The translations under genes were made by a program, and so were the position numbers. The notes under the pieces were generated by a model that was not told the origin of the DNA, did not search any database, and saw only the letters and a program-made list of their open reading frames with translations. Below, in pieces: positions 11,655-21,934 of a stretch of DNA of 64,000 bases (the stretch's first letter is position 1; every line of letters starts with the position of its first letter). This DNA comes from Cellulomonas sp. URHD0024. GTDB lineage: Bacteria; Actinomycetota; Actinomycetes; Actinomycetales; Cellulomonadaceae. The DNA lies in assembly GCF_000426185.1 (NCBI RefSeq), contig NZ_AUEW01000001.1:248001-312000 (forward strand). The letters run 5' to 3'.

Positions 11655-12449
11655 GTGGCGACGCGTACCCCGCTCATGGCGGGCAACTGGAAGATGAACC
11701 TGGACCACCACCAGGCCACGCACACCGTGCAGAAGCTCGCGTGGGCGCTGCGTGACGGCAAGCACGACTTCTCCAAGGTCGAGGTCGCCGTCCTGCCGCC
11801 CTTCACCGACCTGCGCAGCGTGCAGACGCTGGTCGACGCGGACAAGCTCGAGCTCGTCTACGGCGCGCAGGACTGCTCGGCCTACCAGTCGGGTGCCTAC
11901 ACCGGTGAGATCTCGCCGGCGTTCCTCGCGAAGCTGGGTGCCACGTACGTCGCGGTCGGCCACTCGGAGCGTCGGCAGTACCACGACGAGTCCGACGAGC
12001 TCATCAACAAGAAGGTCCTCAACGCGCTGGCCTCGGGCATCGTGCCCATCCTGTGCGTCGGAGAGGTCCTCGAGGTCCGCAAGGCCGGAGAGCACGTCCC
12101 GCACACGCTCGCGCAGCTGGACGGAGCGCTCGCCGGACTGACCGCCGAGCAGGTCAAGACGATCGTCGTGGCGTATGAGCCCGTCTGGGCCATCGGCACC
12201 GGCGAGACGGCGACGCCCGAGGACGCGCAGGAGCTGTGCGAGGCGATCCGGTCGCGCATCGCCGAGCTGTACGACGCCGAGACCGCCGACGCCGTGCGCG
12301 TGCTCTACGGCGGCTCCGTGAAGTCGTCGAACGTCGCGTCGATCATGGCGAAGCCCGACGTCGACGGTGCTCTGGTGGGTGGCGCGAGCCTCGACCCCGA
12401 CGAGTTCGCGGCGATCGCGCGCTACCAGTCCCACGCGGTCGGTCTCTGA
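11655..12449 (+). CDS. tpiA: Triosephosphate isomerase
   Basis: Interconverts dihydroxyacetone phosphate and glyceraldehyde 3-phosphate; 264 aa. The catalytic set is complete: Lys in GNWKMN, His in VGHSERR, and Glu in [11 protein letters not shown], followed by the phosphate-binding YGGSVKSSN and GGASLD loops. The GTG start is 3 bp after the pgk stop. A 13-bp-arm hairpin follows within 15 nt of the stop. Confidence 0.97.
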   Translation: MATRTPLMAGNWKMNLDHHQATHTVQKLAWALRDGKHDFSKVEVAVLPPFTDLRSVQTLVDADKLELVYGAQDCSAYQSGAYTGEISPAFLAKLGATYVAVGHSERRQYHDESDELINKKVLNALASGIVPILCVGEVLEVRKAGEHVPHTLAQLDGALAGLTAEQVKTIVVAYEPVWAIGTGETATPEDAQELCEAIRSRIAELYDAETADAVRVLYGGSVKSSNVASIMAKPDVDGALVGGASLDPDEFAAIARYQSHAVGL

Positions 12450-12462
12450 CCTGTGCCGTTCC

Positions 12463-12493
12463 GGTCCCCGTCCGGTTCGTCCGGGCGGGGACC
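12463..12493 (+). terminator. Terminator hairpin after tpiA
   Basis: Arms GGTCCCCGTCCGG and CCGGGCGGGGACC pair over 13 bp with one G-U pair around the loop TTCGT, 13 nt after the tpiA stop. There is no T-run. It probably ends the gap-pgk-tpiA unit before secG, whose own likely -10 (TACCCT, 12532-12537) lies downstream. Confidence 0.6.
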
Positions 12494-12612
12494 CGGGCCG
12501 CGGCATGGTGGTTTTCCGGCCGCCGGTCGCCTACCCTGTACCGCGGTCAACCGCAGCGTCGCCGGCCCGATTCGCCTGTGACGTGCCCTCCCAGTAAGGA
12601 ACCGACGCCGAC

Positions 12613-12855
12613 GTGGACGCCTTGCGTATCGCCCTCCAGGTGCTGCTGGTCCTCACCAGCCTCCTGCTCATCCCGCTCGTCCTGCTGCACAAGGGCAAGG
12701 GCGGCGGATTGTCCGACATGTTCGGCGGCGGCATCACCAGCAGCGCCGGCAGCTCCGGGGTCGCCGAGCGGAACCTCAACCGGATCACGGTCGGTACTGC
12801 GCTCCTGTGGACGGTCATCATCATCCTTCTCGGGCTCCTCGAGAAGACGGTCTGA
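12613..12855 (+). CDS. secG: Preprotein translocase subunit SecG
   Basis: Small inner-membrane subunit of the SecYEG channel, 80 aa. Two hydrophobic segments are visible: residues about 3-24 (LQVLLVLTSLLLIPLVLLH) and 55-77 (VGTALLWTVIIILLGLL). Between them is the typical glycine-rich loop KGKGGGLSDMFGGG. GTG start. Its position just after tpiA is conserved in actinobacteria. A possible -10 (TACCCT) lies 75 bp upstream. Confidence 0.93.
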   Translation: MDALRIALQVLLVLTSLLLIPLVLLHKGKGGGLSDMFGGGITSSAGSSGVAERNLNRITVGTALLWTVIIILLGLLEKTV

Positions 12856-12867
12856 GGGCGGTCGGCG

Positions 12868-13215
12868 ATGGCGAGCGGGAGTGCGATCAGGGGGTCGCGA
12901 GTCGGAGCCGGTCCCATGGGCGAGGCGGAACGCGGCGACACCGCTCCCCGCATCTGGGTGTCGTACTGGTGCGCCAACGGGCACGAGACGCGGCCGAGCT
13001 TCGCTGAGGAGGCCGCCCTCGAGGCGCCTCTGACGTGGGACTGCCCGCGCTGCGGGTTCCCCGCCGGTCAGGACCAGGCGAACCCGCCGTCACCCAGCAA
13101 GAACGAGCCGTACAAGACGCACCTCGCGTACGTGAAGGAGCGGCGTTCCGACGAGGACGGTGCCGCCATCCTGGACGAGGCGCTGGCGGCACTGCGCGCG
13201 AAGCGCGGCGGCTGA
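12868..13215 (+). CDS. rbpA: RNA polymerase-binding protein RbpA
   Basis: Actinobacterial transcription factor that binds RNA polymerase and the principal sigma factor and stabilises open complexes; 115 aa. Seen are the N-terminal tail ASGSAIRGSRVGAGPMGEAE, the core domain with a Streptomyces-type zinc set (Cys in YWCANGH and two in WDCPRCGFP), and the sigma-interaction helices YKTHLAYVKERRSDEDG. The mycobacterial orthologue lacks these cysteines, so this protein follows the Streptomyces form. It lies 12 bp after secG and ends at a strong terminator. Confidence 0.95.
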   Translation: MASGSAIRGSRVGAGPMGEAERGDTAPRIWVSYWCANGHETRPSFAEEAALEAPLTWDCPRCGFPAGQDQANPPSPSKNEPYKTHLAYVKERRSDEDGAAILDEALAALRAKRGG

Positions 13216-13235
13216 GTCCGCGCCGGACAGCTGCA

Positions 13236-13272
13236 CAAGAGGCCCCGCAACGGCGCGGGGTCTCTTGCTTTT
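13236..13272. terminator. Intrinsic terminator after rbpA
   Basis: Arms CAAGAGGCCCCGC (13236-13248) and GCGGGGTCTCTTG (13255-13267) pair with one G-U. CTTTT follows at 13268-13272, making this one of the few T-tailed hairpins in the window. It lies between convergent rbpA and the pgl fusion gene and is mainly oriented for the plus strand. Confidence 0.8.
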
Positions 13273-13365
13273 CGTACGTCCGCCCGGCATGTGCCGTGCG
13301 GACGGCGAGCCGCGGTCGCAAAGGCTCCGTTCGCTCGGCTGGCCCAGCGGTGACCCGTCTGTCGT

Positions 13366-14802
13366 TCAGAGCACCCGCAGGAGTGCGAACCCGTCGTAGC
13401 CCTTGGTGCCGACCGTCTGGATCACCGTCGAGTCGTAACGCGGGTTGTCGGTGAGCAGGTCGACCATCGTGCGGATGCCCTGGACCCGGGCGTCGGGATG
13501 ATGCGGATCGAGGACGCCGCCGGCGCGCACGACGTTGTCGACGATCACCAGCGACCCCTGGTGCGTGAGCTCGAGCGTCTGCTCGAGGTAGCGGGGGATC
13601 GACTCCTTGTCCGCGTCGATGAACACGAGATCGAACGGCTCGGTGCCGTCGGCGACGAGCCGGTCGAGCGTCTCGACCGCCGCGCCGACCAGCACGGAGG
13701 CCACGTCACCGAGTCCCGCGCGCACGAGGGAGTCGGTGGCCACGGTGGCGTGCTCGGGGGAGATCTCGAGCGTGACGAGCGAGCCGTCGGCGGGGAGTGC
13801 CCGCGCGAGCCAGACCGTGCTGTACCCGCCGAGCGTCCCGACCTCCAGGATCCGACGAGCTCCGACCGCCTGCGCGATCAGGTGCAGGAGCTTGCCCTGG
13901 TGAGGTGTGACGGCGATGTCGGGCAGCCCGGCGTGGACCGCGCTCGCACGCGTGTCCACCAGGGCGACGTCCTCGGGCACCAGCACCGCGAAGTACTCGT
14001 CGACCGCGGTCCAGAGGTCCTTGGTCTTCGGGGCCGCAGGGGCCTCGGCCGTGGACAGGGCGGCAGTCGCCGCAGCGTCGACGAGCCAGAGCGTCCGCTC
14101 GGTGCCGAGCGCGCCGGCAGCGGGCGTCACGCTCACCGACGCGCCACCGAGCGCGGACGCGACTGCCTCGGCCTTCTCGGCACCGGCGGCCACGACCCAG
14201 ACCTCCCGGGCAGCACGGATGGCGTCGAACGTCAGCGAGACCCGCAGGGGCGGGGGCTTGGGCGACTCGTGCACGGCGACGGTGAGCGAGTACTGGGCGC
14301 CGAGCGCCTGGTGCCCCGGGAAGAGGGAAGCGACGTGCCCGTCCGGACCCATGCCGAGCAGCAGGATGTCGAACGCGGGCGTGCCGGCCTCCGTCAACGC
14401 CGACGCGTACAGCGCGGCGGACGCCTCGGGCGTCGGGACCTCGTCGCTCAGCGCGGGGATCGGGTGCACGTTCGACGCGGGCAGCGCCTCGCCGAGAGCG
14501 TCGATGAGCGCCTCGCGGGCCTGGGTCTCGTTGCGGTCCGGGTGGCCGTCCGGGACGAACCGCTCGTCCCCCCACCACAGGTGCACGCCCGACCAGTCGA
14601 CGGCGTCCCGTACAGGGCTCGCCGCGACCGCACGGAGCGTGGCGATGCCGACCGTGCCGCCCGTCAGCCCGACGTGCAGCGGCGATCGGTGCGACTGCAG
14701 GTCGATCAGCCGGGTCAGCAGCCGCGCGGCCGCCGCCTCCGCCAGCACGGTGGCGTCGGGATGGACGACGACGTCCCGCGGGGCGTGCTGCGAGCCGGTC
14801 AC
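13366..14802 (-). CDS. pgl: 6-phosphogluconolactonase / O-methyltransferase fusion
   Basis: One open frame of 478 aa joins two enzymes. Residues about 1-250 are 6-phosphogluconolactonase (oxidative pentose-phosphate step 2): LHVGLTGGTVGIATL, VHLWWGDERFVPDGH and LLGMGPDGHVASLFPGH. After a short Ala-Pro linker, residues about 258-478 form a class I O-methyltransferase of the catechol/caffeoyl type: KDLWTAVDEYF, the SAM loop ILEVGTLGGYSTVWLA and the metal-site strand FDLVFIDADKESIPRYLE. No stop or plausible start separates them. The GTG at 14802 overlaps the opcA stop (GTGA). The lactonase role fits the operon. The methyltransferase substrate is unknown. Confidence 0.9.
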   Translation of the reverse strand: MTGSQHAPRDVVVHPDATVLAEAAAARLLTRLIDLQSHRSPLHVGLTGGTVGIATLRAVAASPVRDAVDWSGVHLWWGDERFVPDGHPDRNETQAREALIDALGEALPASNVHPIPALSDEVPTPEASAALYASALTEAGTPAFDILLLGMGPDGHVASLFPGHQALGAQYSLTVAVHESPKPPPLRVSLTFDAIRAAREVWVVAAGAEKAEAVASALGGASVSVTPAAGALGTERTLWLVDAAATAALSTAEAPAAPKTKDLWTAVDEYFAVLVPEDVALVDTRASAVHAGLPDIAVTPHQGKLLHLIAQAVGARRILEVGTLGGYSTVWLARALPADGSLVTLEISPEHATVATDSLVRAGLGDVASVLVGAAVETLDRLVADGTEPFDLVFIDADKESIPRYLEQTLELTHQGSLVIVDNVVRAGGVLDPHHPDARVQGIRTMVDLLTDNPRYDSTVIQTVGTKGYDGFALLRVL

Positions 14803-15716
14803 GCCTGGAGCCTCGCAAGTCCCTTCTGGAGCACCTCGCCGTAGACCTCGTCGGCGTCGAGGCGTCGCAGCTCCTCCGCCAGGCACTCACGGAGCTGGCG
14901 GATCGGCAGGGCGATCCGGTGGTCGGGCTGGTCGGGCTGGTGCAGGGCGGCGGTCTTCCCGTCGGGCCGGTCCAGCACGATCGGTCCTGACGTTCGCTCG
15001 AGTCGGACCTGGGTGATGGCCAGTGCCTCGGTGACCCGCTCGATCTCGACCGGGCAGCGCAGCGCCTGCGCCAGCCACGCGGCGATCAGGTCGACCGACG
15101 GGTGGTTCGCCTGCCCGACGATGACCGCCTTGTGCACGGGCTCGTACGGCGGCTGGTCGAGCGTGGCGGCGATGAGGCCACGCCACAGGGTCGCGCGCGT
15201 CCAGGCGAGGTCAGTGTCACCGTCGACGTAGGTGGCCGCGAGCTGACGCAGGGTGGCCAGCGGGTGGAGCGCCTGCGTGGAGTCCGTGATCCGGCGGGCG
15301 GCCATACGACCGATCGGGTCCTCGGCCACGTTCTTCGGCACCTCGTACGGCCACCAGGCCACGATCGGCGCGTCGGGCAGCAGGAGGGGGATCACGAGGG
15401 TGTCCAGGTGCCGCTCGAGAGCGCCCGACGGCCGCAGGACGAGGACCTCGCTGGCACCGGCGTCGCCTCCGAGCCGGATCTGCACGTCGAGGTTCGACTC
15501 CTTGTCGGACACGTCGTTGGCGATGACGATCACGCGGCACGGGTGCTCCCGGCTGGCGTCGTTCGCCGCCTCGATCGCTTCCTCGGGGTCGCGGTCGCCC
15601 ACCGACACGACGAGGGTCAGCACACGGCCGAGCGCGATCGCACCGCCCTCGTCGCGCTCCTTCAGCAGCCGCTTGTTGACGTCGCGGGTGGTCGTGTTCG
15701 GCATCTCGATGATCAT
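14799..15716 (-). CDS. opcA: G6PD assembly protein OpcA
   Basis: Actinobacterial and cyanobacterial protein of 305 aa needed for assembly or redox activation of glucose-6-phosphate dehydrogenase. Typical features are the N-terminus [18 protein letters not shown], the VLTLVVSVGDRDPEEAIEA strand and the central PIVAWWPYEVPKNVAEDPIG motif. ATGA overlap with zwf upstream and GTGA overlap with pgl downstream place it in a tightly coupled operon. Confidence 0.95.
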   Translation of the reverse strand: MIIEMPNTTTRDVNKRLLKERDEGGAIALGRVLTLVVSVGDRDPEEAIEAANDASREHPCRVIVIANDVSDKESNLDVQIRLGGDAGASEVLVLRPSGALERHLDTLVIPLLLPDAPIVAWWPYEVPKNVAEDPIGRMAARRITDSTQALHPLATLRQLAATYVDGDTDLAWTRATLWRGLIAATLDQPPYEPVHKAVIVGQANHPSVDLIAAWLAQALRCPVEIERVTEALAITQVRLERTSGPIVLDRPDGKTAALHQPDQPDHRIALPIRQLRECLAEELRRLDADEVYGEVLQKGLARLQA

Positions 15717-17254
15717 GGCCGTCTCCAGGCTCGTCCGTCGCGCGCCATCATCTTGTCCGCCGACTCCGGCCCCCAGGTGCCGGAGCGGTACTGGTCCGGC
15801 TTCCCGTGGGCGGCCCAGTAGGCGGTGATCGGGTCGAGCACCTTCCAGGACAGCTCGACCTCCTCGTGCCGCGGGAACAACGGCGGGTCGCCGAGCAGGA
15901 CGTCGAGGATCAGCCGCTCGTACGCCTCGGGGGAGGACTCGGTGAACGCGTGGCCGTAGCCGAAGTCCATCGTCACGTCGCGCACCTCCATGGCCGTGCC
16001 CGGCACCTTGGCGCCGAAGCGCAGCGTGACGCCCTCGTCGGGCTGCACGCGGATGACCAGGGCGTTCTTGCCCAGCTCGGCGGTCGCGGTCGACTCGAAC
16101 GGGAGGTGCGGAGCGCGCTTGAAGACCACGGCGATCTCGGTGACCCGTCGGCCCAGACGCTTGCCCGTGCGCAGGTAGAACGGCACGCCGGCCCAGCGAC
16201 GGTTGTCGATGTCCACGCGGATCGCCGCGAACGTCTCGGTGGTGGACTCCTTGTCGAAGCCCTCCTCCTCGAGGTACCCGACGACCTTCTCGCCGCCCTG
16301 CCAGCCGGCCGCGTACTGCCCGCGAGAGGTGTGCTTGCCGATGTCCCGGGGAACCCGGACGGCCGAGAGGACCTTGACCTTCTCGGCGCGCAGGCCGTCC
16401 GCCTCGAACGACGCCGGCTCCTCCATCGCGGTGAGCGCGAGCAGCTGCATCAGGTGGTTCTGGATCACGTCCCGGGCCGCGCCGATGCCGTCGTAGTACG
16501 ACGCGCGTCCGCCGATGCCGATGTCCTCGGCCATGGTGATCTGGACGTGGTCGACGTAGTTGGCGTTCCAGATCGGCTCGAACAGCTGGTTGGCGAATCG
16601 GAGGGCCAGCAGGTTCTGCACCGTCTCCTTGCCGAGGTAGTGGTCGATCCGGAAGATGTCGTCCGGGTTGAAGACGTCGGAGACGATGTCGTTCAGCTCG
16701 CGGGCGCTCTTCAGGTCGTGGCCGAAGGGCTTCTCGATGACCACGCGGCGCCACGTGCCTTCGGCGGGCTGCGACAGGCCGGACCGGGCGAGCTGCTTGC
16801 ACACCACGGGGAACGAGCTCGGCGGGACGGAGAGGTAGAACGCGTGGTTGCCGCCCGTCCCTCGGGTGACGTCCAGCTCCTCGACCGTCTCGCGGAGCCG
16901 GTCGAACGCGTCGTCGTCGTCGAACGTGCCCTGCACGAACCGGATGCCCTCGGACATCTGGCGCCAGGTCGCCTCGCGGAACGGCGTGCGCGCGTGCTCA
17001 CGCACCGAGTCGTGCACGATCTTCGCGAAGTCCTGGGTCGCCCAGTCGCGTCGTGCGAAGCCGGTCAGGGCGAAACCCGGGGGCAGCAGACCCCGGTTGG
17101 TCAGGTCGTACACGGCCGGCATGAGCTTCTTGCGCGCGAGATCTCCAGTCACCCCGAAGATCACCAGCCCGCACGGACCGGCGATCCGGGGGAGCCGGCG
17201 GTCCCGCTCGTCCCGCAGCGGGTTGTTCTCGGCGCTGACCTTGGTCGAGCTCAC
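15713..17254 (-). CDS. zwf: Glucose-6-phosphate 1-dehydrogenase
   Basis: NADP-dependent first step of the oxidative pentose-phosphate pathway, 513 aa. The coenzyme loop [19 protein letters not shown] is at about residues 31-49. The active-site [15 protein letters not shown] carries the catalytic His and substrate Lys/Tyr. Other family blocks include [10 protein letters not shown] and YLRTGKRL. The GTG start overlaps the tal stop. It lies directly before its assembly factor opcA. Confidence 0.97.
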   Translation of the reverse strand: MSSTKVSAENNPLRDERDRRLPRIAGPCGLVIFGVTGDLARKKLMPAVYDLTNRGLLPPGFALTGFARRDWATQDFAKIVHDSVREHARTPFREATWRQMSEGIRFVQGTFDDDDAFDRLRETVEELDVTRGTGGNHAFYLSVPPSSFPVVCKQLARSGLSQPAEGTWRRVVIEKPFGHDLKSARELNDIVSDVFNPDDIFRIDHYLGKETVQNLLALRFANQLFEPIWNANYVDHVQITMAEDIGIGGRASYYDGIGAARDVIQNHLMQLLALTAMEEPASFEADGLRAEKVKVLSAVRVPRDIGKHTSRGQYAAGWQGGEKVVGYLEEEGFDKESTTETFAAIRVDIDNRRWAGVPFYLRTGKRLGRRVTEIAVVFKRAPHLPFESTATAELGKNALVIRVQPDEGVTLRFGAKVPGTAMEVRDVTMDFGYGHAFTESSPEAYERLILDVLLGDPPLFPRHEEVELSWKVLDPITAYWAAHGKPDQYRSGTWGPESADKMMARDGRAWRRP

Positions 17255-18393
17255 CTGGCGACTCCCGACTCGTTCTGCTTCGCGGCGGCCGCGAGGCCGT
17301 CGGAGACGGTCCCGAGCAGCTCACCCCAGCTGGCCGTGAACTTGTCCACGCCCTCGACCTCGAGCTGCTCCGTCACGTCGTCGATGTCGATGCCCAGGTC
17401 GCGCAGGCCGGAGATGACCCCCTCTGCCTGCTCGCGGGTGCCCGTCACCGTGTCGTGCGCGTCACCGCCGTGGTCGGCGACGGCCCGCAGCGTGGCCTCG
17501 GGCATCGTGTTCACGACGCCGGCAACCACGAGCTCGTCGACGTAGAGCGTGTCGGGGTACGCCTTGTCCTTCACGCCGGTCGACGCCCACAAGGGACGCT
17601 GCGGATGCGCGCCCTGGGCCGCGAGGGCCTTCCAGCGGTCGTCCGCGACGACCTCCTGGAACAGCCCGTACGCGAGCCGGGCATTCGCGATCGCGGCCTT
17701 CCCGCGCAGAGCTGCCGCCTCGGGGGAGCCGAGCTTGTCGAGCAGCGGGTCGATCGCGGTGTCGACGCGTGAGACGAAGAACGAGGCGACCGACGCGATG
17801 GGGGCGAGATCGTGGCCGTTCGCTTGCGCCTGCTCGAGTCCGGACTCGAACGCGTCGAGCACGGCACCGTAGCGCTCGAGCGAGAAGATCAGGGTGACGT
17901 TGACGCTGATGCCCTCGGCGAGCACAGCCGTGATCGCAGCCAGGCCCTCGCGCGTCGCTGGGATCTTGATGAAGACGTTCGGCCTGTCGACTGTCGCCCA
18001 CAGCGACTTCGCCGACGCGATCGTGCCCTCGGTGTCCTTGGCCAGTCGCGGATCCACCTCGATGGAGACGCGGCCGTCGACGCCGTCGGTGCGGTCGTAC
18101 ACGGGCCGCAGCACGTCCGCCGCCTCGCGCACGTCGTCGGTGGTGATCCGGAAGACCGCCGCGTCGACGTCGGCGCCGTCCGCGGCCAGCTCGCGCAGCT
18201 GGGCGTCGTACGCGTCGCCCTTGGACAGGGCACTGGCGAAGATCGACGGGTTCGTCGTCACGCCGACCACACCGCTGTCCGCGACCAGCTCGGCGAGGTT
18301 CCCCGTGCGCAGCCGCTCGCGCGACAGATCATCGAGCCAGATCGCGACTCCTGCGTCCGCCAGGCGTGCCAGGGGGTTGCTGTTCCGTGCCAT
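17251..18393 (-). CDS. tal: Transaldolase
   Basis: Non-oxidative pentose-phosphate enzyme, 380 aa, of the longer actinobacterial type. Family blocks include [14 protein letters not shown] near the N-terminus, [15 protein letters not shown] with the Schiff-base Lys, [12 protein letters not shown], and [20 protein letters not shown] chose the ATG at 18393 because AAGGGG lies 6 nt upstream; another ATG at 18408 has no site. It ends in a GTGA overlap with zwf and is preceded by a hairpin separating it from tkt. Confidence 0.96.
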   Translation of the reverse strand: MARNSNPLARLADAGVAIWLDDLSRERLRTGNLAELVADSGVVGVTTNPSIFASALSKGDAYDAQLRELAADGADVDAAVFRITTDDVREAADVLRPVYDRTDGVDGRVSIEVDPRLAKDTEGTIASAKSLWATVDRPNVFIKIPATREGLAAITAVLAEGISVNVTLIFSLERYGAVLDAFESGLEQAQANGHDLAPIASVASFFVSRVDTAIDPLLDKLGSPEAAALRGKAAIANARLAYGLFQEVVADDRWKALAAQGAHPQRPLWASTGVKDKAYPDTLYVDELVVAGVVNTMPEATLRAVADHGGDAHDTVTGTREQAEGVISGLRDLGIDIDDVTEQLEVEGVDKFTASWGELLGTVSDGLAAAAKQNESGVAR

Positions 18394-18412
18394 GTCGATC
18401 CCCTTCATCCGA

Positions 18413-18443
18413 GCGCCGGCCCCGTAGAACCCGGGGCCGGCGC
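18413..18443 (-). terminator. Hairpin between tkt and tal
   Basis: A perfect 12-bp inverted repeat (GCGCCGGCCCCG / CGGGGCCGGCGC, 7-nt loop) lies in the 62-bp gap between the tkt stop and the tal start. There is no T-run. It may partially terminate or process the tkt-tal-zwf-opcA-pgl transcript. Confidence 0.5.
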
Positions 18444-18455
18444 GTCCGATCAGAC

Positions 18456-20621
18456 TCAGACCTGCTGGTCGCCCGTGCCGCTCGCGAGGGGCAGGCCGGG
18501 TGTGTTCGCGGGACCGCTGTTCGCCGCCGCGATCGACTCGTGGGCCGCGGCGACGACGTGCTCGGCGGTGAAGCCGAACTCCTCGAACAGCTTCTCCGCC
18601 GACGCCGAGGCACCGTAGTGCTCGATCGAGACGGAGCGGCCCGCATCGCCGAGGAGCTTGTGCCACGAGAGGGCGATGCCCGCCTCGACCGAGACGCGTG
18701 CGCGGACCGACGACGGCAGCACCGACTCGCGGTACGCCTCGTCCTGGTCCGCGAACCACTCGAGCGACGGAGCGGACACGACCCGGGTCGGCACGCCGGC
18801 GGCCTCGAGGGTGGTGCGGGCCTCGACCGCCAGCTGCACCTCCGAGCCCGTGCCGATGAGGATCACGTCAGGTGTGCCGGTGCTCGCCTCCAGCAGCACG
18901 TACGCGCCCCGTGCCAGGCCGTCCGCCGAGGCGAAGCCGTCCTCGCCGCGGGGGAACGTCGGGACGTTCTGCCGGGTGAGCACGAGGGCCACAGGACCGG
19001 TCGTGTGCTCGAGCGTCGCCTTCCAGGCAGCGGCCGTCTCGTTGGCGTCGGCGGGGCGGACGACCGTGAGGCCGGGGATGGCACGTACCGCCGCGAGGTG
19101 CTCGATCGGCTGGTGCGTGGGGCCGTCCTCGCCGAGACCGATGGAGTCGTGCGTCCAGACGTAGACGGCCGGCACGCCCATGAGCGAGGCCAGGCGTACG
19201 GCACCGCGCATGTAGTCGCTGAAGGTGAAGAACGTGCCGCCGTACGGCCGGGTCAGCCCGTGCAGCCGGATGCCCGAGAGGATCGAGCCCATGGCGTGCT
19301 CGCGGATGCCGAAGTGCAGGGTGCGTCCGAACTGGTCGCCGGCGAACTCCGTCGTGGAGCGCTTGGCCGGGAGGAAGGACGGCTCGCCCTTCATGGTGGT
19401 GTTGTTGGAGCCGGCGAGGTCGGCAGAGCCGCCCCACAGCTCGGGCAGCACCGGGGCCAGGGCGGAGAGCACGTCGCCGGACGCGGCACGTGTGGCTACC
19501 GCCTTGCCGGCGGGGAACACGGGCAGGGCGTCGGCCCAGCCGTCGGGCAGCTCGCCCGCGACCAGCCGGTCGAGCAGGGCAGCGTTGTCCGGGTTGGCGG
19601 CACGCCACGCGCCGAACGACTCCTGCCACGCGGCCTTGACGGGCGCGGTGCGCTCGCTCAGCCCACGCGTGTGCGCGAGCACCGCGGGGTCGACGTCGAA
19701 GGCTCTGTCGGGGGCGAACCCGACGGCCTCCTTGAGCCCACGGACGGCATCGCCGCCCAGCTTGGAGCCGTGGGCCGAGTGCTCGTTCGTCTTGCCGGGG
19801 GTCGGCCACGCGATCAGCGTCCGCAGGCCGATGAACGACGGGCGGTCGGTGACGGCCTTCGCCGCCTCGATCGCCGCGTGCAGGGAGTCGACGTCCTCGA
19901 CGTAGCCGTCCGGCCCCGCCGTCCAGTCCACGAACTGGGTGTGCCAGCCGTAGGCCTCGTACCTCGCGACGACGTCCTCGGTGAACGCGATCTCGGTGTC
20001 GCCCTCGATCGAGATGTGGTTGTCGTCCCAGAGCACGATGAGGTTGCCGAGCTCCTGCGTGCCCGCGATGGACGACGCCTCGCTGGTCACGCCCTCCTGC
20101 AGGTCGCCGTCGGAAGCGATGACGTACACGAAGTGGTCGAACGGGCTGGTGCCCGGTGCGGCGTCGGGGTCGAGCAGGCCGCGCTCACGGCGGGCCGCCA
20201 TCGCGAAGCCGACCGCGGATGCGAGCCCCTGGCCGAGCGGACCCGTGGTGATCTCCACACCGGTCGTGTGCTTGTACTCGGGGTGTCCGGGCGTCTTGGA
20301 GCCCCACGTCCGCAGCGCCTCGAGGTCCTGGAGCTCGAGCCCGAAGCCGGCCAGGTACAGCTGGATGTACTGCGTGAGGCTGGAGTGGCCTGCCGAGAGG
20401 ATGAACCGGTCGCGGCCCAGCCAGTGCGGGTCGGCCGGGTCGTGCCGGAGCACGTTCTGGTACAGCAGGTAGGCGGCGGGGGCCAGGCTGATCGCCGTCC
20501 CCGGGTGGCCGTTGCCGACCTTCTCGACCGCGTCCGCGGCCAGGACACGGACCGTGTCCACCGCCTTCACGTCAAGATCAGTCCAACCGACCGTCTTCGC
20601 CAGGGGAGCCTTCGCGTTCAC
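18456..20621 (-). CDS. tkt: Transketolase
   Basis: Thiamine-diphosphate enzyme of the pentose-phosphate pathway, 721 aa, full length. Seen are the N-terminal [19 protein letters not shown], the ThDP/Mg site [17 protein letters not shown] with [12 protein letters not shown], the pyrimidine-domain Glu region [12 protein letters not shown], and C-terminal [11 protein letters not shown]. The start is GTG at 20621; GAGG lies a few bases upstream. It heads the minus-strand pentose-phosphate operon and is divergent from ctaB. A -10-like TAGGCT on the minus strand (20750-20745) is a possible promoter, without a clear -35. Confidence 0.96.
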   Translation of the reverse strand: MNAKAPLAKTVGWTDLDVKAVDTVRVLAADAVEKVGNGHPGTAISLAPAAYLLYQNVLRHDPADPHWLGRDRFILSAGHSSLTQYIQLYLAGFGLELQDLEALRTWGSKTPGHPEYKHTTGVEITTGPLGQGLASAVGFAMAARRERGLLDPDAAPGTSPFDHFVYVIASDGDLQEGVTSEASSIAGTQELGNLIVLWDDNHISIEGDTEIAFTEDVVARYEAYGWHTQFVDWTAGPDGYVEDVDSLHAAIEAAKAVTDRPSFIGLRTLIAWPTPGKTNEHSAHGSKLGGDAVRGLKEAVGFAPDRAFDVDPAVLAHTRGLSERTAPVKAAWQESFGAWRAANPDNAALLDRLVAGELPDGWADALPVFPAGKAVATRAASGDVLSALAPVLPELWGGSADLAGSNNTTMKGEPSFLPAKRSTTEFAGDQFGRTLHFGIREHAMGSILSGIRLHGLTRPYGGTFFTFSDYMRGAVRLASLMGVPAVYVWTHDSIGLGEDGPTHQPIEHLAAVRAIPGLTVVRPADANETAAAWKATLEHTTGPVALVLTRQNVPTFPRGEDGFASADGLARGAYVLLEASTGTPDVILIGTGSEVQLAVEARTTLEAAGVPTRVVSAPSLEWFADQDEAYRESVLPSSVRARVSVEAGIALSWHKLLGDAGRSVSIEHYGASASAEKLFEEFGFTAEHVVAAAHESIAAANSGPANTPGLPLASGTGDQQV

Positions 20622-20934
20622 CGCACCTCATTCCCACCCTGGCCTGCGGCCGGGTGACGTGTCGGACGAGTTCGGGCAGCCACTGCGGGCCACCGAGCAG
20701 GTCGGCGTCGCGCCTTCGCGGCGGTCGTCGGACCGTGCCCTTCGAGCCTATAGCGCAGGTGGGCCATGCCGCCGGGCGTGACCAGGACCGTGGTTGTCGC
20801 GCTCGTCACCAGCGATGGATGTCACACGCCCGCGGGGCGGTTGTACCGGTTCGGCGTCGCCCCGGGGGTGGGCGCAGGCCGTAGCATGGCTGCGCGACAT
20901 CACCCCCGCCGGACACGAACGGAACCCGCAGCGC
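20622..20934. other. Divergent intergenic region tkt/ctaB
   Basis: This 313-bp gap separates the divergent tkt and ctaB starts. It carries a minus-strand -10-like TAGGCT (20750-20745) and a plus-strand TAGCAT (20882-20887). No hairpin, small gene or RNA family was recognised. If ctaB starts further upstream (open from 20794), the gap shrinks to about 170 bp. Confidence 0.4.
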
Positions 20935-21930
20935 GTGCGCCTCAGCAGCCCTCTGTCAGTCGAAGACGCCGGAGCGTCGGACGACCAGATCGCTGTCGGC
21001 CCGCTGCACGGGTCGCAGTCCGTCTCGACCTCGCCGAGGGCGGGCTGGTTGCGGCGGGTGGTCGGTCCGTACGTCGCGTTGACCAAGCCCCGCGTGATCG
21101 AGCTCCTGCTGGTCACCACGGTCCCGACGATGATCCTCGCGGCGGGCGGCTGGCCCGGGCTGGTCCTCGTCCTCGAGACGCTGGTCGGGGGTGCGGCGGC
21201 GGCTGGTGCGGCGAACGTCCTGAACTGCTACCTCGACCGCGACATCGACAAGATCATGAACCGGACCAAGCGCCGACCGCTGGTGACCGGTGAGGTGTCG
21301 CCACGGGCGGCCCTGATCTTCGGCATCGCGCTCGGGGTCTTCTCGCTCACCTGGCTGTGGTTCCTGGTGAACCCGGCCTCAGCGTGGCTCACCGCCGCGG
21401 CGATCCTGATCTACGTCGTGGGCTACACCATGATCCTGAAGCGACGGACGCCGCAGAACATCGTCTGGGGCGGTGCGGCCGGCTGCATGCCGGTGCTCAT
21501 CGGCTGGTCTGCGGTGACCGGCGGACTGTCCTGGACCGCCGTGCTCCTGTTCGGCGTCATCTTCTTCTGGACGCCGCCGCACTACTGGCCGCTGTCGATG
21601 AAGTTCAAGCGCGACTACGCCGCCGCAGGCGTCCCGATGCTTCCCGTCGTCGCCAAGGACACCAAGGTCGCGCGGGAGATGATCCTGTACACCGTGGCGA
21701 TGATCGCGTGCTCGCTGCTGATCTGGCCGGTGCAGGGCATGACCTGGGTGTACGGCGTCGTCGCGGCGGGGCTCGGCATCTGGTTCCTGTGGAGCACCAT
21801 CGGTCTGCTGCGCCGCGCCGAGGACCCCAGCCGCGGCAAGCTCAAGGCGATGACCGTCTTCCACGCGTCGATCACCTACCTCACGCTGCTGTCGATCGCC
21901 CTGGCAGTGGACGTCTTCCTGCCGCTCTGA
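20935..21930 (+). CDS. ctaB: Protoheme IX farnesyltransferase (heme O synthase)
   Basis: Integral-membrane UbiA-family prenyltransferase that makes heme O for aa3-type cytochrome oxidase. About nine hydrophobic segments are visible. The prenyl-diphosphate Asp motif is [20 protein letters not shown], and the second conserved loop is [20 protein letters not shown]. The frame is open back to 20794, but conserved sequence starts near [17 protein letters not shown], so the GTG at 20935 is a reasonable start; it leaves a weakly conserved N-terminal tail of about 40 residues. Position next to tkt is common in actinobacteria. Confidence 0.92.
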   Translation: MRLSSPLSVEDAGASDDQIAVGPLHGSQSVSTSPRAGWLRRVVGPYVALTKPRVIELLLVTTVPTMILAAGGWPGLVLVLETLVGGAAAAGAANVLNCYLDRDIDKIMNRTKRRPLVTGEVSPRAALIFGIALGVFSLTWLWFLVNPASAWLTAAAILIYVVGYTMILKRRTPQNIVWGGAAGCMPVLIGWSAVTGGLSWTAVLLFGVIFFWTPPHYWPLSMKFKRDYAAAGVPMLPVVAKDTKVAREMILYTVAMIACSLLIWPVQGMTWVYGVVAAGLGIWFLWSTIGLLRRAEDPSRGKLKAMTVFHASITYLTLLSIALAVDVFLPL

Positions 21931-21934
21931 CGCC

